A DNA stretch of 64,000 bases, taken from Arcuatula senhousia (taxonomy: Eukaryota; Mollusca; Bivalvia; Mytilida; Mytilidae). This document shows positions 56,906 to 64,000 of the stretch, one piece after another. The notes below the pieces were generated by a model. The model did not search any database, was not told the DNA's origin, and saw only the letters and a program-made list of their open reading frames with translations. How positions within the stretch are numbered: position 1 is the stretch's first letter; each line of letters opens with the position of its first letter. The stretch lies in assembly GCA_963971305.1 (NCBI GenBank), contig OZ020308.1, positions 16,339,092 through 16,403,091 of the forward strand, in the 5' to 3' direction. The translations under genes and the position numbers were made by a program.

Positions 56906-57174
56906 GCTTTCTTGGTTAGATCTAATATACTTGAGGTTAAATTCCCATTGCATCCAAGAAGTAATTTTCTATAAACACGCTTTTATTAATCTGTTTCACA
57001 TGATATCCACCAAAGCATTGCCACACTTGTAGAAAATCATTTCAGATGCCTGCACCTACGAAATTAATCCATATTCTTGTTTAAGCAGGTTAGTTCCTAA
57101 CTTCCATTTTAGTTTTGGCCATATAGCTTTTGTTTGCAGGAGTATGAAAGAAAACAAGTAAGCGATACAATTTA
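56906..57174. other. Possible further LINE-derived sequence
   Basis: Minus-strand text continues upstream of the LINE fragment, but I cannot read a convincing conserved motif. Confidence 0.35.
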
Positions 57175-57360
57175 CATAACTGTCTTATACCAAATATCAG
57201 ATGCATAGCTCTTATACTTTTCCAGAAATTCATTTTCCACAAAAGTCTTACAAAGACGTTTACAGCCTGAAAAAAATCACAAAGTCACTGAAGCATGAAA
57301 ATAGAGTCAAGGTCACAGGTCATTGTGACATTTGCGTAGACCAGAACCTGAACTGTCTTT
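57175..57360 (-). repeat. Inverted copy of the 190-base repeat
   Basis: The text 'ccaaatatcagatgcatagc', 'ccacaaaagtcttacaaag' and 'aaagtcactgaagcatg' is the complement of the 23945-24560 unit. Confidence 0.7.
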
Positions 57361-58210
57361 TGTTTAGGCCGTAAATGTCTATAGAATATCAACGAATTGA
57401 ATTATTGTTTTTGGGTCCGTCACCATGTAATTTGACCTTGACTACATTTCTTCACAAAACATGCTAAATGACTGTTGATATTGTTTTTTGTGTGTGTTCA
57501 GTCTTTGATGTTAAGTCTGTTTTTCCATGACTATCATATTTATCCAATCATTTTAGTTGGTCCACAGGAAAAGAATTTATGAATGAACAGTTGAATAACT
57601 AAGTATTTCGATGGTGCCAGCAGGCTAGACATGCTTTAGTGTTAACTCTTGTCTAGCGATGATCTTTGATCCAAATTGCACTATGTTCTGACCATAATAG
57701 AGGTCTAGTAGACGCGTAAACATATTTTCTAAGAGCCCAGATTTAGTTCAAAATATCTTCTGAGGTTTTGGGGTTTGTTAAAGTTTTAAAGAAGCTCTAT
57801 CCGGTCTACTATTATGGGTTTTTGTTAAATTTGTTATTATTTTCCTTATTTTCTTTGCAAAGTTGTTCTTCTGAACTAAACTAAATGGTTTTAAGCTTTT
57901 TTTGGTACTTTGATACTTAATCCTTTTGAAATTAAGTGTATAACACGTTACCTATTTAAACGAAAACCTAACATTCAAAAATGTTTTTGAATCAATAAGC
58001 GCTTTTGAACTATTCTATTTTGTTGCCAACGAAAGTGTAGATAATGTTCTACAAGTAGAGAGAGAAATAAGTAAATACTCTGTTTCTTTGTTTCACAATT
58101 TAAACTTTTATACAAAAAATCGATCTAATTTTACCTATTTCTAAAACATGAATATGACGTCATAGAACTCTTCAAAGAGACCGGATGAGAATGTTTAATA
58201 TACCTGCATA
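57361..58210. other. Intergenic, nothing recognised
   Basis: No coding or repeat signal that I can name. Confidence 0.35.
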
Positions 58211-58288
58211 GGCGGATCCATGGGGGGCTGGGGGCTTTTAGGCAAATCAGTGGGCCCCCTCTTTTCAGAATTAATTTCTGGATCCGCC
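58211..58288. repeat. 78-bp MITE-like element (ggcggatcca ends)
   Basis: Perfect 10-bp inverted ends, ggcggatcca and tggatccgcc, bracket a G/C-run core. It is related in its ends to 42853-43014. No target duplication is clear. Confidence 0.6.
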
Positions 58289-58409
58289 ACTTTGATTACC
58301 TCATTAGAAACTTTAAAGCACATTCGTTTACATTAATAGTTCTCTTGAATTTTGCAGACTCAAAATATCAGTTTTGGGCCGTGACCTTTGACCTTAAAAA
58401 TTCCCATGT

Positions 58410-59611
58410 TGTGACGGATTTCAAATGTCAAATATGTATATTCTGAAAGCCGAAAAATTAATTTTTCAATATAGTGAAACACATGTGGCAGACGTTATTT
58501 ACGTTATTATTATGTTTTATTATAGATTTAGTTAGTATTTCTTTTATATGTGTAGTTCACCATTTCTACGCTATCTACTTATTAGTCGTATTTCTTTGTG
58601 AGGTTTACTCTGATCCGCTCTGTATTTCTATTTCATTGGGTATTTCGATCACATGATTCTATTCTAGTTTTCTGATTGGTTATTCGTTTTCGGGCACCGC
58701 ACTTTTCAAATTGATCTTATAGATAATGGAGTACATGTTTACATGAGGATAAATCTTATTATTTCAACTTTATTTATATTATACACTTCTGCAATTCTGC
58801 ATGAGATTGTTATTCCTTTCACTGGATTTATTAATTTCATATCACAGGTTAGTTACTAATATTTCTAGTCTTTAATATTTCAGTCACTATGTCCGTAGGT
58901 TATGAAAATGTGAGCGTAAAGGTTATTTTGGTATGCACGGGAATAAATATGTACATGAGATGACAAACATATATTCATTTTAGTAAAGATGTTATTTTCG
59001 ATATATTACGATATTAGACTTGGTATCAGTGCTTTTACTTATTTTTACATATCGAGTGGACCTTATATTTATATGTCAATCAAACTATTTATAGTAGCAT
59101 ATATTTATGTACTCATATTTTGTTCTAGATTGTATTGATGGTGATTTAACCACTCGAGGACCAATTCAGACGATTAGCCCTTTTGTACCACATACAGGGT
59201 AAGCACTGAATGTGTATTGTGTTGTATTGTCTATTTTATGTTTATTGTCTTTGTTTACATGTTTTCTGTGTTGTAATTGTCCACGACACATTTGCTATGT
59301 ATTTCATTAGAATCTTATTATTATAATAAGATCACATTATTCATATTGATTGATGTGCGAATTGTGATTTAGAGTTTTCTATCGATCGTAATTGATTATT
59401 GATTTTAAATGACCATGAGACAATTGTAAATCGTTTCATTTGCGGTTATTACCCTTTTCCCGTATTTGTATTTTATTGTGTTTGTGAATGTCTTGTGTGA
59501 ACTATTATTTATTTGTTATATTTATATTGTAGAGGGTTTTTATACCCATTACATCTTTATTGGAATAAAGTATCTGAACCTTAGTGAGTCATCTTATTTG
59601 ACCCCGTTACA
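58410..59611 (+). mobile_element. 5' long terminal repeat of a Ty3/gypsy-type element
   Basis: The proposed LTR is 1,202 bases, beginning TGTGACGG and ending CCGTTACA, imperfect inverted termini with TG..CA ends. A polyadenylation signal AATAAA lies at 59564-59569. The right edge is fixed by the primer-binding site starting three bases later. The left edge rests on the inverted match only, because the 3' LTR is outside the window. Confidence 0.7.
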
Positions 59612-59613
59612 AA

Positions 59614-59630
59614 TGGCGCCCACGTAGTGT
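59614..59630 (+). other. Primer-binding site (minus-strand strong-start)
   Basis: The string tggcgcccacgtagtg follows the LTR end by two bases. TGG complements the CCA end of a tRNA. The first eight bases resemble a lysine-tRNA primer site, but the remainder does not, so the tRNA is not assigned. Confidence 0.7.
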
Positions 59631-61195
59631 TTCCAGGATGTGTGGGTGTGTCGTCTAGAGCCTCAACAACAGTGGAGTCATTATCTAGACCGGAAGTTGG
59701 TTGCCGAAATTTGTAAATAAACTTTTTGACATATGAAAGACTGTTTATGTGCTGTTTACTGGTTTGGTATAAAGATAAAGAACAAGATACAGATACACAG
59801 TGTTGGTGAGATTATATTGTACTGTTATACAGCAAAAGAAATCATTGTAAAGCTTTATTTGAATTTTGTTAACCAAAACAAAACTTTGTCAATTTTTCAC
59901 TTGTGAAACCAGGGTGTTTGTAAACTGTGCACAGTCAGATTATTTATTTATTTTTTTCTTTGTCACTGATTGAGATCATGACTTTATGTGAGTGACTTAC
60001 TACAGACTGATATACACTTTGTGTTTTGTGTGTGTATTTTGTCTTGTATTTTCAATTGTGTACTTTATTTTTTTTTTCTCTTTTTGTTTTGTCCAGTGTG
60101 TTTGTACTTTGTCCTGAACTTTTTGTTTAGTTCATTTTTTATTTTTCTGTGTAGTTTATGTGTATGACTTGTATGTGTTCTATTTGTAAATGTTTGTCAT
60201 TGATGTTTGTATTTGTGTCTGTGATGTTTATATGTTGTTTGTTTCTGTGAGTGACCTTGACCTTTGCACTTTTAATAAAGTTTAGGGCACACTGTACACA
60301 TTTCCTGACTTGGCACTATAAAGATCATAAAAATTTGCATTTTTATACATTGACAAAACACATCCCCTGTTGTTTATGAGACATTTTCCATGTATTATAT
60401 TGAGTGAACTGAGTGAACTCAGGTTTTGATTAGAAAGAGTGAACTTGGGTTACAGCAGAGATATACAGAGATATTGATATATAGTGTAAGTATATTTGTC
60501 CCCACATTTGTAAAAATGCATACACTGTAGAGATATACAGATAAAACTTGCACATTGTGATTGTATATTGATTGTACCAGCTTTATTTGTACTTGTATTG
60601 TTTGTCTTATTGTAGTTTGTACATTTGTATTGTCCTATTGTGTTACTTGTCTTCTCTTAGTTACTTTTCTGTGTCATTGTTGTTTGTCTGTATTATCTGT
60701 ACTTTCCTATCTTTCATCTTTATTTTTTTTTTTGGGTGAACTTACACTTTGTATTATTTACATTTAGGTTTCAGCATTTAGTTTTCAGGGGAGACTATCC
60801 TTATATTATCACTTTATTCTTATTTAGTTTGTACTTTGTTGATTATAGTGTTTGATTTTCAGGGGAGATTATCCTTACTTTATTACTTTTAGATTACTCT
60901 GTACTTTAGTATTTTGTTTTCAGGGGAGATTACCTTTACATTTTTGTATTTTCAGATTTTGATTTCCTTACTTTGATCTTTATTCATTTATTTATTTATT
61001 TATTTTTTTTTGTAGGACTTTGTGATTTTTGACTTTGTATATTATACTTTATTTTTTTTTTTGTACGATAGATACTTTATTTAGGAGCTTACTGTTTACT
61101 TTACTTCTTAGTCAGACTTATCCTCTTTTGGGGAGTTTACTGTTTTCTTTAGCATTATTTATTGATTGGATTAGTATCTTAGGATCACAGCAGCC
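59631..61195 (+). other. Long untranslated leader of the retrotransposon
   Basis: About 1.6 kb, very T-rich, without long frames. Three similar blocks (ttttcaggggagattatcc type) start near 60782, 60857 and 60917. A ttta microsatellite lies near 60981-61010. The block sequence looks like a polypyrimidine tract plus AG. The 68- and 69-residue frames here are low-complexity. Confidence 0.55.
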
Positions 61196-62281
61196 ATGTC
61201 ACAGGAGGATTTACAAGAGAAGTATAAGGGACTCATAGGAACATTTGAGAAGTTGAAGATACCACCTGATGAATTTGATAAGTGGATTAGATCATACCAA
61301 GAAGGAAAAGGAGCCACTGCTAGTGTTAAACCAGAGCCTGGTACTACATCAGACCAATCTTCCCAGAGTCCACGACTCAGCAACTTTTCAGGAATCACAG
61401 AGAAGAAAGGAGATACTACATATCAGCTTTGGAAATATGAAGTTCAAGGATTGATCAGAGATGGATTACACTCAAAGAAGGCTATTGTCCAAGCCATTAG
61501 AAGATCATTGAGAGGTGATGCTGGATTGGTAGCGATGAGGCTAGGACCTGAAGCATCCTTGGATGACATCCTAAAGAAGATGGAAAGTGTTTTTGGGAAC
61601 GTAGATGATACAGGAACCATACTATCAGAGTTCTACAACGCCAGACAGAAAGAAGATGAAGATATAGCTGCCTGGAGTTGCAGACTAGAAACCATCTTAG
61701 ATAGAGCTATACAGTCTAGAAAGGTCAACCCAAGCCAAGGTGATGAGATGTTACATGACATGCTATGGAAGGGTTTAAAGCCATCTATGAAAGACATCAG
61801 CCACTTTGAGAAAGAGTGCCACAAAAGTTTTGATGAGTTGAGAGTAGCCTTGAGACGTGTGGAGAAGGAATACACACTTGACCATCCAACCAGGAAAGGT
61901 ACAGCGAAGCAGGCTGTTGCTATGGAGAAGTCAGAGGAATCCACTGATACATCAGCAATCTTGATGCAGATCAGCAGTAGATTAGAGAAGTTGGAAACCA
62001 ACCAACAGATGTACTACCAGCCTAACAACTACTATGGTAACAAGAAGAGAGGAAACTTCAGAGGAAGAGGACGAGGCAGAGGTAGAGGATACCAACAGTA
62101 TTACCAACCACAACAACAACAATCATCTGCACAAGAGAATCCCACACCAAGCAACTACCCGAAGTTGACTTGTAGAAGATGTGGACAGGAAGGACACTTG
62201 GAGAGAGGTTGTGTACAGAACGTAGATGTCCATGGAAAGACTTTAAACTACAAGCAGTCATCGACGAGGGGCGGCCGATAG
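61196..62281 (+). CDS. gag: Retrotransposon Gag
   Basis: The protein is 361 residues. Residues about 1-60 are a polar, charged N-terminus. About 65-230 form a helical capsid-like domain with a YQLWKYEVQGLI segment and several WKGLKP-type motifs, as in Ty3/gypsy capsids. About 283-298 is an Arg/Gly box (RGNFRGRGRGRG), followed by a Gln/Tyr-rich linker. Residues 326-339 are a single CCHC zinc knuckle, C-x2-C-x4-H-x4-C. The start is the first ATG (gccATGt) after the leader. The frame ends at 62279-62281, overlapping the Pol frame. Gag would assemble the particle that packages the element's RNA in the cytoplasm. The frame is intact. Confidence 0.92.
   Translation: MSQEDLQEKYKGLIGTFEKLKIPPDEFDKWIRSYQEGKGATASVKPEPGTTSDQSSQSPRLSNFSGITEKKGDTTYQLWKYEVQGLIRDGLHSKKAIVQAIRRSLRGDAGLVAMRLGPEASLDDILKKMESVFGNVDDTGTILSEFYNARQKEDEDIAAWSCRLETILDRAIQSRKVNPSQGDEMLHDMLWKGLKPSMKDISHFEKECHKSFDELRVALRRVEKEYTLDHPTRKGTAKQAVAMEKSEESTDTSAILMQISSRLEKLETNQQMYYQPNNYYGNKKRGNFRGRGRGRGRGYQQYYQPQQQQSSAQENPTPSNYPKLTCRRCGQEGHLERGCVQNVDVHGKTLNYKQSSTRGGR
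62242..62248 (+). promoter_or_regulatory. Programmed -1 ribosomal frameshift site TTTAAAC
   Basis: The heptamer fits X XXY YYZ exactly with Gag codons T|TTA|AAC. Slipping back one base gives TTT AAA CTA and enters the frame that encodes the protease. Pol lies in the -1 frame relative to Gag (start phases 2 and 1). A GC-rich stretch, gacgaggggcggccgat, begins about 13 bases downstream and could form part of a stimulatory structure, though I could not fold it. Confidence 0.85.
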
Positions 62282-63513
62282 ACTCCAGTGATGAAAGCCC
62301 TACAGTTCAGATTTTGAAATCCACCATTATACCACCAGGACTTTGTGGCCAGCCAACAGAGTCAACAGTTTATTTAGAAGGAAAGTCTACACTGGCTTTA
62401 CTAGATACAGGGTCAACTGTCAGTACCATCAGCGAGCAGTTCTACAACGATTGCCTTCATGATAAGCCACTTCAGCCACTTCATTCCATCATCAACATAG
62501 AGTGCGCAGATGGACAGTCTTTGCCTTATATGGGTTATATTGAAGGATCACTGCAGATGATAGAAGAGGGTAAAGCATATCCATGTGTTTTCTTGGTTAC
62601 ACCGAACAGCTCATACCACCAGAGAGTACCCGTTCTACTTGGAACCAACATCTTAGATACCATTATGAAGGATATTCAAGACCAACATGGTGAGAGATTT
62701 TTACAGACTGCAGACCTTACAACACCATGGTACTCAGCATTCAGATGTATTTCACTTCGAGAGAAACAGCTTCAGAGGAATTGCAACAGATTAGCTTTGG
62801 TGAAATCAGCGGAGAGGGATAGGATTTTGATCAAGCCTAACACCACCGTCCAGATTAGAGCCATGCTTACCAAGGAACTGCCTTACCATCGCACTGCAGC
62901 TATTACTCAGCCTACAGAATCGTCAGTCATACCATCAGACTTAGACATCGAACCAACCTTGCTAGATTATCAACATCAACAGAATGGATTATTTGAAGTG
63001 GAGATCAGCAATGTTACAACCAGAACAGTTTCTGTGCAGCCCAATGCTATTTTATGCGAGATACAGCCAGTCACCATTGAAGATGAGCCTGAGCCATCAA
63101 CAAAGAGTTTTGACCCACCACTACTAGATCAAGTTCATATATCAGCTGACAACTTATCACCAGAAGAACTAGAGATTGGTAGACAGTTTATCACCAGTTA
63201 TGAAGATATTTTCTCCAAAGATGATGCAGATGTAGGACATGCCACCACAGTTCAGCATAAGATAGAGTTAGAAGATGACAGACCATTTAAACAACGATAC
63301 AGACATATTCCACCGTCAATGTTCGAAGAAGTTAGAAGCCACCTTCATCAACTACTTAGATGTGGTATTATAAGGAAGTCACACAGTCCATGGTCTTCAA
63401 ACGTGGTGCTTGTCAAGAAAAAGAATGGATCTCTGAGAATATGTTCCATCCTTAGCTATAGATCCAGATGTCATCGACACATGTGGAATCGACATGCACA
63501 TAGATGTTTCTAG
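62242..63513 (+). CDS. pol: Retrotransposon Pol, protease and start of reverse transcriptase
   Basis: Translation by -1 frameshift gives about 423 residues. The aspartic protease active site is LALLDTGSTVSTI, with a later PVLLGTNIL flap-side motif. Near the end, SPWSSNVVLVKKKNGSLRIC is the first block of the RT fingers, preceded by QRYRHIPPSMFEEVRSHL. Immediately after LRIC the frame changes to unrelated residues and stops at 63511-63513. The palm with its YxDD motif and RNase H are absent: the DNA jumps to integrase in another frame. The ATG at 62179 is inside Gag and is not a natural start. The copy cannot make its own RT. Confidence 0.9.
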   Translation, partial: FKLQAVIDEGRPIDSSDESPTVQILKSTIIPPGLCGQPTESTVYLEGKSTLALLDTGSTVSTISEQFYNDCLHDKPLQPLHSIINIECADGQSLPYMGYIEGSLQMIEEGKAYPCVFLVTPNSSYHQRVPVLLGTNILDTIMKDIQDQHGERFLQTADLTTPWYSAFRCISLREKQLQRNCNRLALVKSAERDRILIKPNTTVQIRAMLTKELPYHRTAAITQPTESSVIPSDLDIEPTLLDYQHQQNGLFEVEISNVTTRTVSVQPNAILCEIQPVTIEDEPEPSTKSFDPPLLDQVHISADNLSPEELEIGRQFITSYEDIFSKDDADVGHATTVQHKIELEDDRPFKQRYRHIPPSMFEEVRSHLHQLLRCGIIRKSHSPWSSNVVLVKKKNGSLRICSILSYRSRCHRHMWNRHAHRCF

Positions 63514-64000
63514 AGAGATCAACTGGGCAACAGTACAGGCCAACGATCCAGAGCTACATCCGTGGATTAACCTCATCAAGTCCGGGCAGAAGCCGAAGAG
63601 AGGACAGGTTCCGAGCAGTCCCATCCATAGACAGTTTGACCATCTCCACTTGATAGATGATGTACTGTACAGGAAGATCAACTGTGACGGAACTACCAGA
63701 AGCCAGCTAGTCCTTCCAACAGCTTATGTGAAGACAGTCATGCAGGCACTACATGATGAAATGGGTCATCCGGGCAGAGACAGAACCACCAGTCTTGTTC
63801 GAGACAGATTTTATTGGCCTGGTATGAGTAGAGATATCGAGGAATGGATTGACCACTGTGATAGATGCTTGAAGAGAAAGACTACACAAGAGAAAGCGCC
63901 ACTAGTCAACATTACCACCACGCAGCCACTAGAACTTGTCTGCATTGATTATTTGTCCCTAGAACCATCCAAGGGAGGTCAGCAAGATATTCTCGTCGTG
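63446..64000 (+). pseudogene. Retrotransposon integrase, out of frame with Pol and cut by the window end
   Basis: In the frame two bases from Pol the text is open to the window end. After a linker it shows the HHCC zinc domain, LHDEMGHPGRDRT (H-x4-H), then FYWPGM and HCDRCLKRK (C-x2-C). Next comes the first catalytic Asp in LVCIDYLSLEPSKGGQ. The remaining DDE residues lie beyond position 64000. It has no start of its own; a further frameshift after the deletion junction (about 63440-63448) disconnects it from Gag-Pol. Confidence 0.88.

Noticed and set aside
62179..62241. Independent start of Pol at the ATG at 62179
   Set aside because: This ATG is inside the Gag zinc-knuckle coding region; the slippery heptamer at 62242 explains access to the frame better.

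Overview
The window looks like nuclear DNA of a marine bivalve mollusc, probably a mussel-type genome. It is AT-rich, intron-containing and packed with repeats. Its reverse-transcriptase fragments, (ACTC)-tailed short retroposons and the dispersed 'caagaggctccc' family resemble those I associate with bivalves. The species assignment is inference; no search was run.

The only host gene family I can support encodes a 276-residue type II membrane protein with a class I SAM-dependent methyltransferase fold. It has two exons: a 219-bp signal-anchor exon and a 612-bp catalytic exon. Two complete copies face opposite ways: one on the minus strand (exons 13176-13394 and 909-1520) and one on the plus strand (45362-45580 and 49870-50481). 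A third catalytic exon (39456-40066, +) is a pseudogene. Four further signal-anchor exons (34040-34209 with 22213-22252, 41017-41170, 48793-48940, 52790-52957) are broken or lack a partner. Introns and flanks are collinear between copies, so the paralogues serve as empty-site references that reveal later insertions.

The largest insertion is a DNA transposon of about 11.8 kb at 22259-34039. It has long terminal inverted repeats made of roughly 32-bp subrepeats, an exact 6-bp target duplication, and an IS3EU-like DDE transposase (27725-28610 plus an upstream exon at 32077-32234). It splits one signal-anchor exon, and removing it restores an open 210-bp exon. It carries nested repeats, including a small hAT-like MITE.

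Other regions: 0.9-13.4 kb is the minus-strand gene, whose 11.7-kb intron holds a 2.9-kb satellite of about 43-bp units, two SINE-like retroposons with target duplications and several MITEs. 13.4-22.2 kb is its upstream flank plus a Penelope-like relic. 34-41.6 kb is the pseudogene copy with another Penelope-like insertion. 45.4-50.7 kb is the plus-strand gene. 52.6-57.4 kb holds an orphan exon, LINE fragments, a tRNA-derived SINE and an inverted copy of the 4-5.4 kb repeat. 58.4-64 kb is the 5' part of a Ty3/gypsy-type LTR retrotransposon: LTR, primer site, long leader, gag, a canonical -1 slippery site, protease and start of RT. It then shows an internal deletion that fuses the start of RT to integrase, and it runs off the window end.
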